Origin: Candidatus Gastranaerophilales bacterium
Lineage (GTDB): Bacteria; Cyanobacteriota; Vampirovibrionia; Gastranaerophilales; Gastranaerophilaceae
Reading direction: 5' to 3'
DNA: 64,000 bases
Assembly (NCBI GenBank): GCA_947625495.1
Contig: CANQOQ010000005.1
Coordinates: 19,798-83,797 of the forward strand
The translations under genes were made by a program, and so were the position numbers. Every line of letters starts with the position of its first letter. Within the stretch, counting starts at the first letter, position 1. The notes under the pieces are model-generated. The model was not told where the DNA came from. It saw only the letters and a program-made list of their open reading frames with translations, and ran no database searches. Shown here in pieces: positions 1 to 9,463 of the stretch.

Positions 1-676
1 AGATTTGCTTAAAATCGTGACCGTCAATTTCTGTAGTATTCCAGCCGAAGGCTGAAAATTTATCTGTAATATTACCTAAAGATTTGATATTTTCTGTAGA
101 ACCGTCTATTTGAAGTCTGTTTCTGTCAACAATGGCAATTAGATTGTTGAGTTTATGGTGAGCGGCATTCATAACAGCTTCCCAGACACTGCCTTCTTCA
201 AGTTCTCCGTCACCCATATAGACATATACTTTTGAATTTATTTTATCTAACTTTAACCCAAGAGCCATTCCGCAGCCGATAGAAAGTCCCTGTCCTAAAG
301 AGCCTGTTGATACTTCAATTCCGTCAAGCATTTTACTGCTCGGATGACCCTGAAGCCTTGAACCTAAGGCTCTAAAAGTCATTAATTCTTCTTCCTTAAA
401 GTATCCGCAGTGCGCCATTATTGCATATAATGCTGCTGAAGCATGTCCTTTAGACAGAATAAATCTGTCTCTTAAATCATATTGCGGATTATTTTTGCCG
501 TCAGGACAGATTTTCATACATTTGTTAAATAATACATTTAATATGTCAACAGAGGATAAAGAGCCTCCGGGGTGGCCTGATTTTGCTTTATGTATCATAA
601 GAAGAATTTCTCTTCTTATTTTTGTTGATACTTGCTTTAATTCCCCAATCTCTGTTTCTGATATTTGATTAAGCAT
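1..676 (-). CDS. Transketolase, N-terminal (TPP-binding) subunit, partial
   Basis: The first 225 residues of a transketolase N-terminal section; the gene runs off the left edge, so its C-terminus is not seen. Visible motifs are SGHPGGSLSS near residue 33, LSKGHASAALY near 75, and the TPP/Mg motif GDGELEEGSVWEA near 150. Transketolase moves two-carbon units between sugar phosphates in the non-oxidative pentose phosphate pathway. The N-terminal half is often a separate gene paired with a C-terminal subunit; whether that holds here cannot be decided because the end is cut. The ATG at 676 begins MLNQISETE. It is followed on the same strand by the WecG-like gene. Confidence 0.93.
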   Translation of the reverse strand, partial: MLNQISETEIGELKQVSTKIRREILLMIHKAKSGHPGGSLSSVDILNVLFNKCMKICPDGKNNPQYDLRDRFILSKGHASAALYAIMAHCGYFKEEELMTFRALGSRLQGHPSSKMLDGIEVSTGSLGQGLSIGCGMALGLKLDKINSKVYVYMGDGELEEGSVWEAVMNAAHHKLNNLIAIVDRNRLQIDGSTENIKSLGNITDKFSAFGWNTTEIDGHDFKQI

Positions 677-701
677 TTTTACCCTTTTTAATTGACTAAT
701 C

Positions 702-1436
702 TCAATTATTAATATACTCCATTATAACTTTAAACAGAAAAACAGGCAAAGTTTTATAAATTCTTTTTATTCTTTGCGGTTGTTTAATTGTTCTGTATAA
801 CCATTCAAATCCGGTTTTTCTGAAAAGTTCGGGTGCTCTTTCAACCTCTCCCGCCCAAACGTCAAAACTGCCTCCTATTCCTATAAAAGTGCTATTTGGA
901 AGCTTTTTTCTGCATTCATTAATAAATAATTCTTGTTTGGGTGCGCCTAATGCCGCAAACACGATTTGCGGCGTATTTTGCGACAAATTGTTAATTATTT
1001 CATCTTCTTCATCTTTATTAAAATAGCCGTTTCGTGTGTAAACAATATTTAAATTCGGAAATTCGTTTTTTAATTTTTGTTCCGTTTTTACTATAACGTG
1101 TTCTTTAGCTCCGATTAGTGCAATGGGGTAATTGTTTTTTTCGCTTAATTTAATTAATTCTAAGGCTAAATCAACCCCCGGAATTCTATCTTGTTTAATA
1201 CCGTTAATTTTTAAAGCGATTTGAATACCTACACCGTCTGCTATAACAAGTTCCGATTCTTTAATTATTTTGTTTAAATCTTGATTTTTATCAGCCTGTT
1301 CAATAATTTCAGGGTTAATAGTTATTATATGAGTTCCAAGTTTATTGTCTATTCTGCTTTTTAAGTATTCTATCGCACCTTGAAAGCTTATTAAGTCAAT
1401 ATCATATCCTAAAATTTTTTTTCTGTTTTTATTCAT
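702..1436 (-). CDS. WecG/TagA/CpsF family glycosyltransferase
   Basis: A 244-residue protein of the usual length for the family (GT26). These enzymes add N-acetylmannosamine or a related sugar to a lipid-linked acceptor in teichoic acid, enterobacterial common antigen or capsule synthesis. Family motifs seen are TINPEI near residue 40, ADGVGI near 67, RIPGVDL near 84, the ALGAPKQE block near 162 and GIGGSFDVWAGEVERAPE near 185. The C-terminal segment rich in R/K and aromatic residues (GFEWLYRTIKQPQRIKR) is typical of the membrane-associating tail. It lies 8 bases downstream of pgi and is probably co-transcribed with it. Acceptor and sugar cannot be told from sequence. Confidence 0.9.
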   Translation of the reverse strand: MNKNRKKILGYDIDLISFQGAIEYLKSRIDNKLGTHIITINPEIIEQADKNQDLNKIIKESELVIADGVGIQIALKINGIKQDRIPGVDLALELIKLSEKNNYPIALIGAKEHVIVKTEQKLKNEFPNLNIVYTRNGYFNKDEEDEIINNLSQNTPQIVFAALGAPKQELFINECRKKLPNSTFIGIGGSFDVWAGEVERAPELFRKTGFEWLYRTIKQPQRIKRIYKTLPVFLFKVIMEYINN

Positions 1437-1444
1437 AATTTTGT

Positions 1445-2842
1445 CTATATTTTAATCGGATTGGAAAGTTTTGCTTTAAGTTCATTAGCACTGTCTTCAT
1501 AACCGACTCTGCCCATAAGTGCATAAGTATAATTCTTTGATTGTTCAACACCCGGCTGGTCAAAAGCGTCGATATTATAGAGAGCCCCGGTTATTGCCGT
1601 TTGAACTTCTATCATATAAAGAAGCTGGCCTAAATAGTATGGTGTAAGCTTTGGAACCGTTATTGTTACATTCGGTCTTTTATAGTCAATTAAAGAAGCC
1701 ATTGTGGAATCTGCTTCCGCATTAAACAATTTGTTTATTGTTTTACCGCCTAAATAACTTATTCCCGTATATTCAAATATATTGGGAATTTCAAGATTAG
1801 TGTCAAATTCACCTACTCTAAGGAAGTTGATAATTTTATCATTCGGGCCTTCATTATATAGCTGAATTTGTGAGTGCTGGTCTGTAACGCCCAATGCTTT
1901 AACAGGCGTTTGACCCGTATTTACCGTGTTATTGTTCTTATCTTTTTCTTTTCCCAAAGATTCAGCCCACAATTGACAATACCAGTCTGCTACATATCTT
2001 AATCTGTAAGAGTATGGCATCATAACTGATATGTTTTTACCTTTCTTCGTATCCATTAAATAATGAATAAGAGCATTTTGTGCCGCAATATTAAACCTGA
2101 TATCGGTATTTTTAAGTGCAAGGTCCATATCCTTTATGCCTTGTGTAATTTCTTCTATATTAATTCCCACAAGGGCAAACGGTAAAAGTCCTACTGCAGA
2201 GAATACCGAGAATCTGCCGCTGACGTCATCAGGTATATAAAATGTTTTATAACCTTCCTGATCGGATAGCTGCTTTAAAATTCCTATATTTTTATCTGTT
2301 GTTGCTATTATATTTTTTCTGTAATCATCACCCAGCTCTTGTTCCATTCTGTCTTTTAAAATCATAAATTGAGCCATTACTTCTGCCGTAGAACCTGATT
2401 TTGTAACTACATTAACAAGAGTCTTTTTTAAATCCAAAATGTTAAGAATAGCATTCATTTGGTCGGGGTCAATGTTATCTAAAAAGAATATTTTAGGGAA
2501 ATTATTTCTTTGTTCTTTTGTTAAGAAGTTCCAATACGGAGGTAAAAGTGCCTCACAAACAGCCATGCTGCCGAGGGATGAGCCGCCCATACCTAGTATT
2601 AAAATATTATCGAATCTGTTTTCAACAAGAGCCGCATATTCTTTGACATACCATATAGTTTCTTCGTTATAGCCCAAATTCATCCATTGCAGCCATTGAC
2701 CGGGTTTATCTTTTTTTGAATTTAAGTCTGAAATTATTCTGTGTATTGTTTCGGAATATTTATCAAATTCTTCTTCAATATTTAATCCGTTTTCACTGCC
2801 TATAATCTCTTCTTTTATATTGCGATAGTCAAATTCTATCAT
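1445..2842 (-). CDS. pgi: Glucose-6-phosphate isomerase
   Basis: Interconverts glucose-6-phosphate and fructose-6-phosphate in the cytosol. At 465 residues it matches the shorter Bacillus/cyanobacterial type rather than the ~550-residue enterobacterial type. The sugar-phosphate binding block ILGMGGSSLGS is near residue 81, VTKSGSTAE near 146, and the conserved GVTDQHSQ block near 318. The ATG at 2842 follows a purine-rich AGGTCC stretch. It is first in a minus-strand run with the WecG-like gene and the transketolase subunit, and is divergent from thiL. Confidence 0.96.
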   Translation of the reverse strand: MIEFDYRNIKEEIIGSENGLNIEEEFDKYSETIHRIISDLNSKKDKPGQWLQWMNLGYNEETIWYVKEYAALVENRFDNILILGMGGSSLGSMAVCEALLPPYWNFLTKEQRNNFPKIFFLDNIDPDQMNAILNILDLKKTLVNVVTKSGSTAEVMAQFMILKDRMEQELGDDYRKNIIATTDKNIGILKQLSDQEGYKTFYIPDDVSGRFSVFSAVGLLPFALVGINIEEITQGIKDMDLALKNTDIRFNIAAQNALIHYLMDTKKGKNISVMMPYSYRLRYVADWYCQLWAESLGKEKDKNNNTVNTGQTPVKALGVTDQHSQIQLYNEGPNDKIINFLRVGEFDTNLEIPNIFEYTGISYLGGKTINKLFNAEADSTMASLIDYKRPNVTITVPKLTPYYLGQLLYMIEVQTAITGALYNIDAFDQPGVEQSKNYTYALMGRVGYEDSANELKAKLSNPIKI

Positions 2843-2966
2843 CTGGACCTCACTTTTAATGTTTGGCTCTTATCATAAATCCTCTTTTTTTATTGTACAT
2901 GTTTACAAAATAAATAAAAGTAAATTAAACTATTATGTAACAATATAAAATATTTCAGAGGATTAT

Positions 2967-3929
2967 ATGAAAGAATTTGAATTTTTAGATATTATATCAA
3001 ATCAATTATCAGACAATTCTTATATCGGTGATGATTGTGCTTTTTTAGATGACTTAGGTATTTTTGTTACACACGATACTTTAGTAGAAAATATACATTT
3101 TACAATGTATACAACTTCTGCGTATATGCTCGGAAGAAAATCAGTTGCGGTTAATTTGTCGGATTTGGCTGCTGCTCTTTGTGAACCTGAATATATTACT
3201 ATCTCGCTTTCTCTTCCTTCTGATACGGATAATAAATTTGTTTCAGAATTTTATAGAGGAGTAAATGATATTGTATCTGAATATCGTGTTAAAGTGGTCG
3301 GAGGAGATATAACGGGAGCTGAAAAAATAACTGTTTCTGTTTGTGCAATAGGTAAAAAAAATATCCCCTGCATTTCTTCAAGAAAAAATGCAAAAAAGGG
3401 CGATGTAATTTTAGTTACGGGTCAGCATGGAAACAGCAGTGCAGGACTTTATGCCTTGCAAAATTTCTTGCAGGCTGACGATTATTTGATAAATTCTCAT
3501 TTAAATCCTAAACCGAGACTCTATGAATCTAAAATACTTTCTCAAAACATTGATAGTAATATTGCAGTGATTGATTCGTCAGACGGATTAATTGATGCAC
3601 TTTACAGAATTTCCGCTGCTAGTAAACATTCAATTGAGATAGATATTAATAAAGTTCCTGTAAGTACAGAATTAATTGAATTTTCTAAAATTAACAATAT
3701 TGATTATAAAAATTTTGTTATGTGGGGTGCTGAGGACTATGAACTTGTTATCACAGTCCCCGAAGAAACATATATTAATCTTGATAAAAACCTCTTTACT
3801 CAAATAGGAAAAGTGCAAAATAAGGATTTCAGCCCTGTTGTATCAGTTCAGGACGGAAAAAAATCTTTTAAAATTAATCGTGAAATCTTTGAGAAAAATG
3901 CATTTAATCATTTTGGTAACAAAATTTAA
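2967..3929 (+). CDS. thiL: Thiamine-monophosphate kinase
   Basis: Phosphorylates thiamine monophosphate to thiamine pyrophosphate with ATP, the last step of TPP synthesis. The 320-residue length is normal. Metal/ATP-binding motifs of the AIR-synthase-like fold are seen: GDDCAF near residue 22, THDTLVENIHF near 36, VGGDITGAE near 112 and the IDSSDGLIDALYRI block near 206. A ribosome binding site AGAGGA lies 6 bases before the ATG. No other thiamine gene is in the window; the nearby transketolase subunit needs TPP. Confidence 0.93.
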   Translation: MKEFEFLDIISNQLSDNSYIGDDCAFLDDLGIFVTHDTLVENIHFTMYTTSAYMLGRKSVAVNLSDLAAALCEPEYITISLSLPSDTDNKFVSEFYRGVNDIVSEYRVKVVGGDITGAEKITVSVCAIGKKNIPCISSRKNAKKGDVILVTGQHGNSSAGLYALQNFLQADDYLINSHLNPKPRLYESKILSQNIDSNIAVIDSSDGLIDALYRISAASKHSIEIDINKVPVSTELIEFSKINNIDYKNFVMWGAEDYELVITVPEETYINLDKNLFTQIGKVQNKDFSPVVSVQDGKKSFKINREIFEKNAFNHFGNKI

Positions 3930-3994
3930 AAAATATGGCAAAAAAAATTAACTTCGTATTTTCAAACAGTTGAGAAGTTATACGGATTATAAAA

Positions 3995-5512
3995 ATGTAT
4001 ATTCAACCTCAAAATATGAATATTGTTTCTTCAAACAGACCTGCAGCAACAAAAACATCTGTTTTTTATATTAATGACATACACGGTCAAATACCAAAAA
4101 TGCAAAGACTTGTATCTGCCGCAAACCATGCGCAGATAATGGCCGAACAAAAAGGATATGATATTCTAAAGCTTTCATCCGGTGATACTTTTATAGGGTC
4201 TGACGATAAAAGAAATATAGCAGCTGCAAGTTTTTTAAACCATGCACAAATAGATGCTCAAACATTAGGAAATCATGAATTTGATATTACCGCTTCAATA
4301 TGCGCTGATATATTAAAAAATTCGCCTACTAATATCTTGGGAATGAACTTAAATTTCCCTGATTCAAATTCTGAATTGTCTAAAAAAGTAATGCGTTCTG
4401 TTACCGTTAAAGGTCAGAATGGCGATATTTACGGTCTTATTGGTATTCAGCCGACTGATTTAAATGACAGAGTTAAAGATAAATCTATTCTTGAAGGAAT
4501 TACCGTTGATAATAAAGAACAAACAATTGAGGAATTAAAAGAGGAAGTAAAAAAACTAAAAGAGCAGGGTATAAATAAAATTTTTCTGTTATCGCACGGC
4601 GGTAATGCGTTTGAAAAAGAAATTGCTCAATCTGTAGACGGTATTGATGTTATATTGGGCGGACATTCTCATGATCTTATTGAAAATGTTACACCGGGTG
4701 AAAATCTTTTTACATCACCATCAGGTGAACCTGTTGTCATTACTCAAGCAGGCAGAGACGGAACTCATTTCGGTATTTTAAATCTGGAATTTAATGATAA
4801 AGGTCAAATTATTTACGTCCAAAATAATGTTCTTGATACAAATATGTATTCACCTAACCTTGTAATAACCAAAACATTTGATTCAATACTGGGGAAAACG
4901 CCTGAAATAGGTTATCTTAATTATTGCGACCCGATTCCTAAAAATAATCTTTTAGAAGAAAATCCTTGGGCTGATTTTGTTTCTGATGCAATCAGAAAAA
5001 ATCTTGAGGCGGATGTTGTTCTTATAAATTCTGCTAATTTTAGAGGCAGTGTTGACCATGGAGTAGTTACCGAACGTGATATTACCAGCATTTTCCCTTT
5101 TAATAATAAATTATTTAAATTAAAACTTAATGAAAAAGATTTAACTGATGCAATTAAAGCTTGTGCAAAATCTCTGACTTCAAAAAATTCAAAACCGGGA
5201 ATTATGCAAGTTTCAGGTCTATCTTATAAAATTGATTCGAAAGGTAATTTACTTGAACTTATCTACACTGATAAACAAGGTAATAAAAGAAATATTGATG
5301 TTAATCACCCTGATGAAAATAAAATCTATACCGCTGTATATGATGAATTTTTAGTCGGAGGCGGTGATAATTTAGATATGCTTAAAAAAACCGGCTCTGA
5401 TATAATTCAAAAATATGATTTTGATAAAGATAAAGTGACTATAGATTATATTAAAAATATTTCAGGTCCTTTTGATGTTCGAAAAGATAACAGAATCCAA
5501 ATTGTGAAATAA
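3995..5512 (+). CDS. 5'-nucleotidase/UshA-family metallophosphoesterase
   Basis: A two-domain 5'-nucleotidase-like enzyme of 505 residues. The metallophosphatase domain has the metal ligands NDIHGQ near residue 27, SSGDTFIG near 61, LGNHEFD near 95, LLSHGG near 202 and GGHSHD near 221. The C-terminal 5'-nucleotidase domain has NSANFRGSVDHG near 349 and VGGGDNLDM near 452. Such enzymes dephosphorylate nucleotides or UDP-sugars, usually in the periplasm. No signal peptide is evident: the N-terminus (MYIQPQNMNIVSSNRP) is polar, so the location is uncertain. It stands alone between thiL and the Gfo/Idh gene. Confidence 0.9.
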   Translation: MYIQPQNMNIVSSNRPAATKTSVFYINDIHGQIPKMQRLVSAANHAQIMAEQKGYDILKLSSGDTFIGSDDKRNIAAASFLNHAQIDAQTLGNHEFDITASICADILKNSPTNILGMNLNFPDSNSELSKKVMRSVTVKGQNGDIYGLIGIQPTDLNDRVKDKSILEGITVDNKEQTIEELKEEVKKLKEQGINKIFLLSHGGNAFEKEIAQSVDGIDVILGGHSHDLIENVTPGENLFTSPSGEPVVITQAGRDGTHFGILNLEFNDKGQIIYVQNNVLDTNMYSPNLVITKTFDSILGKTPEIGYLNYCDPIPKNNLLEENPWADFVSDAIRKNLEADVVLINSANFRGSVDHGVVTERDITSIFPFNNKLFKLKLNEKDLTDAIKACAKSLTSKNSKPGIMQVSGLSYKIDSKGNLLELIYTDKQGNKRNIDVNHPDENKIYTAVYDEFLVGGGDNLDMLKKTGSDIIQKYDFDKDKVTIDYIKNISGPFDVRKDNRIQIVK

Positions 5513-5589
5513 TTTGACCTTTTTTTTCTTATTTTTTACAATAAAAATGTACACTTATACATGAAAAAAGGATATTTGGAGTATATAAA

Positions 5590-6588
5590 ATGAGAACACA
5601 TAATATAGCCGTAATAGGGTGCGGGATATGGGGAAAAAATGTTGTCAGAAATTTTTATAATTTAAATGCACTTCATACAGTTTGTGATTTAGATGAAGAA
5701 AACAGGAAAAATCTTAAAGAACAGTATCCTGATGTGAATATAATTTCAGATTCAAATGAAGTATTAAATAATCCTGAAATTGAAGCCGTCGCTGTAGTTA
5801 CACCAAGTCATACTCATTATAAAATAGTTAAGAGTGCAATTGAAGCGGGAAAACATGTTTATGTTGAAAAACCTATTTCTACTGTATCCAAAGAAGCTAA
5901 AGACTTAGCTGATTTAGCAGCCGAAAAAAATATGGTGCTTATGGTCGGGCATCTTTTAATGTATCATCCGGCTGTTAACCGTTTAAAAATGCTTATTAAA
6001 GAAGGTGTTTTAGGTCAAATAAGATATGTTCAAAGCGACAGACTTAACATAAATCACTTTAAAAATGACAGAAGCGTAATGTGGGATTTGGCTCCGCATG
6101 ATGTTTCCATGACAAGTTATGTTTTGGGTAAAGAACCTGTAAGAGTTATCAGTGCTGTTGGTGCTTCTTCTGACAACAATGATATTATGGATATTACTCA
6201 TGTGACTATTGAATATGAAGATAATATTATTGCTCATATTTCAGACAGCTGGATTCATCCGCAAAAAAGAGTTAATCTTTTAGTAAGAGGTACTAAGGCA
6301 ACTGCCGTTTTTGATGATACGTTAGCTGAAAATAAACTTCAAATTTTTGAAAGTTCTTCACCTAAAGTTTCTAAAACCGAGGTCCTTGATTATATTGAAA
6401 TAGAACCGTTAAAACTTGAGTGTCAGCATTTTCTTAATTGTATCGAAACGGGAAGACAAGCCAGAAGTGACGGGCATAACGGTTTTAACGTTGTAAAAGT
6501 TCTTGAAGATGCCGAAAAAATAATGCTCGGTGAAAAAGTTAAGGCTTTAGATTCCGTTAACTTTGCATTATCTAGAAGTAAAAAATAA
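5590..6588 (+). CDS. Gfo/Idh/MocA family NAD(P)-dependent oxidoreductase
   Basis: A 332-residue dehydrogenase with the N-terminal dinucleotide-binding motif AVIGCGIWGKNV (residues 7-18), VVTPSHTHY near 74 and the family signature VEKPIS near 95. The C-terminal alpha/beta domain carries WDLAPHD near 160, where the histidine is often catalytic. Many relatives act on sugar nucleotides for surface glycan synthesis or on inositol. The substrate here is not identifiable. The start has a TTGGAG ribosome binding site. It ends just before pgsA, so the two probably share a transcript. Confidence 0.85.
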   Translation: MRTHNIAVIGCGIWGKNVVRNFYNLNALHTVCDLDEENRKNLKEQYPDVNIISDSNEVLNNPEIEAVAVVTPSHTHYKIVKSAIEAGKHVYVEKPISTVSKEAKDLADLAAEKNMVLMVGHLLMYHPAVNRLKMLIKEGVLGQIRYVQSDRLNINHFKNDRSVMWDLAPHDVSMTSYVLGKEPVRVISAVGASSDNNDIMDITHVTIEYEDNIIAHISDSWIHPQKRVNLLVRGTKATAVFDDTLAENKLQIFESSSPKVSKTEVLDYIEIEPLKLECQHFLNCIETGRQARSDGHNGFNVVKVLEDAEKIMLGEKVKALDSVNFALSRSKK

Positions 6589-6602
6589 GATTGGATTTTG
6601 AT

Positions 6603-7241
6603 ATGGCTAATTTATTGACAATTCTAAGAATGATACTTGCTGTTATTGCAATAGAATTCCTTTTTACCGGACATTCGGGATTTTATATTGCTGCAGTTTT
6701 CATAACGTTTTTTGTTATAGTGCTTGACGGTTTAGACGGTTATGTTGCAAGAAAGTTCAATGAACAATCTAAATTTGGTTCGGTTTTTGATATATTAGGT
6801 GACAGAGTTGTAGAAAACCTCTATTGGATTGCATTTGCTCTGTTGGGATATGTTGCTGCATGGGTTCCTATGGTTGTTGTAGCAAGAGGAATTATTACTG
6901 ACGGACTTAGAAGTATTGCATTATCGCAAGGTTATACTGCTTTTGGTGAATCTACAATGATGAAAAATAAATTTTGTCATTTCTTGACCGCTTCAAGATT
7001 TTCAAGAGCCGTATACGGTGTTGCTAAAACTCTCGTATTCTTAATGCTCATAATCGCTCATATACCTAATTTAGAGTATTATAATCCTGTCAACATTACT
7101 CAATTTGTTATTTATAGAAGTATTCAACCGTATCTTATTATAACTGCGGATGTACTTGTTTATATTACTGTTGCAATGTGTATAATAAGAGGACTTCCCG
7201 TTATTTTTGAAAGTAAAAGATATTTAAATGAAGATAAATAA
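6603..7241 (+). CDS. pgsA: CDP-alcohol phosphatidyltransferase (PgsA-like)
   Basis: A 212-residue integral membrane enzyme with several hydrophobic segments. The family signature is intact: DGLDGYVAR, then eight residues, G, three, D, three, D, in residues 40-65. The best known role is phosphatidylglycerol-phosphate synthesis from CDP-diacylglycerol and glycerol-3-phosphate. Substrate choice within the family cannot be fixed from the motif, so the gene symbol is tentative. I chose the ATG at 6603; a TTG at 6591 is an in-frame alternative adding four residues. It overlaps trmL by 14 bases, which suggests translational coupling. Confidence 0.85.
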   Translation: MANLLTILRMILAVIAIEFLFTGHSGFYIAAVFITFFVIVLDGLDGYVARKFNEQSKFGSVFDILGDRVVENLYWIAFALLGYVAAWVPMVVVARGIITDGLRSIALSQGYTAFGESTMMKNKFCHFLTASRFSRAVYGVAKTLVFLMLIIAHIPNLEYYNPVNITQFVIYRSIQPYLIITADVLVYITVAMCIIRGLPVIFESKRYLNEDK

Positions 7242-7689
7242 TTTTTATAATATTGTTTTATTTGAACCTGAAATACCTCAAAATACGGGGAATATAGCAA
7301 GATTATGCGCCTGCAGCGGTGCTAAGCTCTTTTTAGTTGGTAAGCTTGGATTTTCACTTTCTGATAAATATTTAAAAAGAGCCGGTTTGGATTATTGGAA
7401 TAGTGTCGATATTAAAAAATATGATTCCTTAAATGACTTAAAGAATGAATATCCTGATTCTGACTTTTATTATTTAACGACAAAATCTAAGCAGAAATAT
7501 ACCGATCTTAAATTTAAAAACGGTGATTTTTTTGTATTTGGTCCTGAAACCAGAGGGATTCCCGAAAGTATATTAAATGAAAATTCAGATACCGCACTAA
7601 CCATACCAATGATTGACGGACAGAGAAGCTTAAATCTTTCAAATTCCGTTGCCATAGTTTTATATGAGGCTATAAGACAAAATGGGTGA
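7228..7689 (+). CDS. trmL: tRNA (cytidine(34)-2'-O)-methyltransferase
   Basis: A SPOUT-class methyltransferase of 153 residues, the usual TrmL length. It methylates the 2'-OH of the wobble nucleotide in tRNA-Leu isoacceptors using SAM. Seen are the N-terminal PEIPQNTGNIARLCAC block (residues 10-25), the knot motif FGPETRGIP near 109 and IPMIDGQRSLNLSNSVAI near 126. It overlaps the genes on both sides by 8-14 bases, so the series is a compact operon. Confidence 0.93.
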   Translation: MKINNFYNIVLFEPEIPQNTGNIARLCACSGAKLFLVGKLGFSLSDKYLKRAGLDYWNSVDIKKYDSLNDLKNEYPDSDFYYLTTKSKQKYTDLKFKNGDFFVFGPETRGIPESILNENSDTALTIPMIDGQRSLNLSNSVAIVLYEAIRQNG

Positions 7690-8536
7690 ATTAAATATTA
7701 AATTACCAATGCGCATACAAGACTCTAATAAATCTACATACGGCAGAGTTTTAAATATTGCAGGTTCAAAACTATATACCGGAGCTGCTTATCTTTCTTC
7801 TGCATCTGCACTAAAGACAGGCTGCGGATATTTAAATCTTGCATGTATTGATTTTATTATTCCTATTGTTTCCTCTATGCTGCCTGAAGCAGTTTATACT
7901 CCCTTATTATCAGTCAACGGGGTAATCGCTGAAAGTAATAAAATCGAAAATATTAAAAGTTTTGACGTAATTTCTATCGGCTGCGGTTTAACTGTTTGTG
8001 ATTCGGTTGTTGATTTCTTTAAAAATACACTTTCCTGTATTAATAAAAATCAGGTTGTAATAATTGATGCTGACGGGATTAATATATTATCCAAAACAAA
8101 AATTAATTTGAATTTAGATAATTTGATAATAACTCCTCATCCTAAAGAATTATCAAGACTATTGGAGGTAAATATTGAGGAAATACTCACAAACAGAGAA
8201 AAGTATGCAAGAGCTGCTTCTCAAAAATATAATTGTATAACCGTATTAAAAGGACATGAAACGATAATAACGGACGGAGAGAAATTGATTGTTAATCATA
8301 CAGGCAATTCTTCTCTTTCAAAAGCAGGAACGGGAGACGTTTTAACAGGTATTATTGCAGGGCTTTGCGCTCAAAAAATGAATCCTTTTGATGCTGCTGT
8401 TTTAGGTGTTTATTTGCACGGGCTATCATCCGAAATTGCATCTAAAGATTTGACTCAATATTCTGTTATGGCTTCAGATATTATTAAATACTTACCTTGT
8501 GCTATAAAAGAAGCAGGTGAAAATGGAAGAAATTGA
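7682..8536 (+). CDS. nnrD: ADP-dependent NAD(P)H-hydrate dehydratase, dehydratase domain only
   Basis: Repairs hydrated NAD(P)H in an ADP-dependent reaction. The 284-residue protein has the ribokinase-like C-terminal domain of bacterial NnrD: GRVLNIAGS near residue 21, IDADGIN near 127, ITPHPKELSRL near 150 and the anion-hole motif GTGDVLTGIIAGLCAQ near 219. The epimerase (NnrE) domain, fused in E. coli YjeF, is absent and is not elsewhere in this window. It overlaps trmL upstream and the TPR gene downstream. Confidence 0.92.
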   Translation: MGELNIKLPMRIQDSNKSTYGRVLNIAGSKLYTGAAYLSSASALKTGCGYLNLACIDFIIPIVSSMLPEAVYTPLLSVNGVIAESNKIENIKSFDVISIGCGLTVCDSVVDFFKNTLSCINKNQVVIIDADGINILSKTKINLNLDNLIITPHPKELSRLLEVNIEEILTNREKYARAASQKYNCITVLKGHETIITDGEKLIVNHTGNSSLSKAGTGDVLTGIIAGLCAQKMNPFDAAVLGVYLHGLSSEIASKDLTQYSVMASDIIKYLPCAIKEAGENGRN

Positions 8537-9455
8537 AATTTTACGTGAAAAATTAAAGCAAAATCCTAACGATTATGAAACTCTTGAAGAGTATGCAATT
8601 ATGCTTTCCGACATAGGAGAAAATGAAGAGGCGCTAAAAAACTTTCTTTTTTTAAAAGATAAATTTCCTGATAATCCTAAGAATTACTATAACATCGGCA
8701 TTATATTGGAAAAATTGAAATATAATGATAAAGCTGTTTTAGCTTATGAAAAGGCTATGACTTTAAGTCCCGATGATACCGATATTTTATTTAATCTTGC
8801 TTACACTTATATTAAAACCAATCAATTAGAAAAAGCTGAACAGTTATTATTAAAAGTTATTCAAACTGATACTGATGATTATAATTCATATTTTCATTTG
8901 GGTGAAATATACTCAAAACAAAAAAAACATGATGAAGCTGTTAAATATCTTTCAAAAGCTCTTGATTTAAATGGCAATGATGCAGTTGCAAAATTTTATT
9001 TGGCTTATGAATATGATGTAATGAATGAAAAAGATAAAGCTATAGAATTATATAATCAAGTATTGGAAATAAATCCCGAATATAGCTGGGCGTATTATAA
9101 TCTGGCTTCTATATATATGCAAAAGGGTGATAAGAACAGTGCAATTTCTTTTTTAGAAAAAACAATTAAAACGAATCCTTTGGATATTTCCGCAATAAAA
9201 CTTTTGGTAAAATTATATACACAAAGTAAAAAATATTCTGCGGCGGAAAGAATACTAAAAAATTCAATACAGGCTATGCCTGACGAATCGGATTTATCTT
9301 ATCTTCTTGCTCAAGTATATAAATATCTTAAAAGTAATATCAATTACATAAAATATTTAAAACAAACGATATTAAAAAAGGCAAATTTTACAGGTAATAT
9401 AGAGTTAGTAAAAACAGAACTTGAAGAAGCTCAAAAAACAAGAAATAATAAATGA
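8523..9455 (+). CDS. Tetratricopeptide repeat protein
   Basis: A 310-residue protein built almost wholly of TPR units (about seven or eight), with recurrent motifs such as YYNIGIILEKLKYNDKAV and AYYNLASIYMQKGDKNSAIS. No signal peptide, membrane segment or catalytic domain is visible, so it is probably a cytoplasmic scaffold. The ATG at 8523 has AGGTGA just upstream; a GTG at 8517 is an alternative. The start overlaps the end of nnrD, so it is the last gene of that operon, tail to tail with the SRP RNA gene. Confidence 0.85.
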   Translation: MEEIEILREKLKQNPNDYETLEEYAIMLSDIGENEEALKNFLFLKDKFPDNPKNYYNIGIILEKLKYNDKAVLAYEKAMTLSPDDTDILFNLAYTYIKTNQLEKAEQLLLKVIQTDTDDYNSYFHLGEIYSKQKKHDEAVKYLSKALDLNGNDAVAKFYLAYEYDVMNEKDKAIELYNQVLEINPEYSWAYYNLASIYMQKGDKNSAISFLEKTIKTNPLDISAIKLLVKLYTQSKKYSAAERILKNSIQAMPDESDLSYLLAQVYKYLKSNINYIKYLKQTILKKANFTGNIELVKTELEEAQKTRNNK

Positions 9456-9463
9456 AGATAAAA

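Noticed and set aside
2439..2672. Open frames antisense to pgi
   Set aside because: Fully inside a clear gene on the other strand; no ribosome binding site or motif. The same applies to open frames antisense to eno, rplI, secY, pheT and others.
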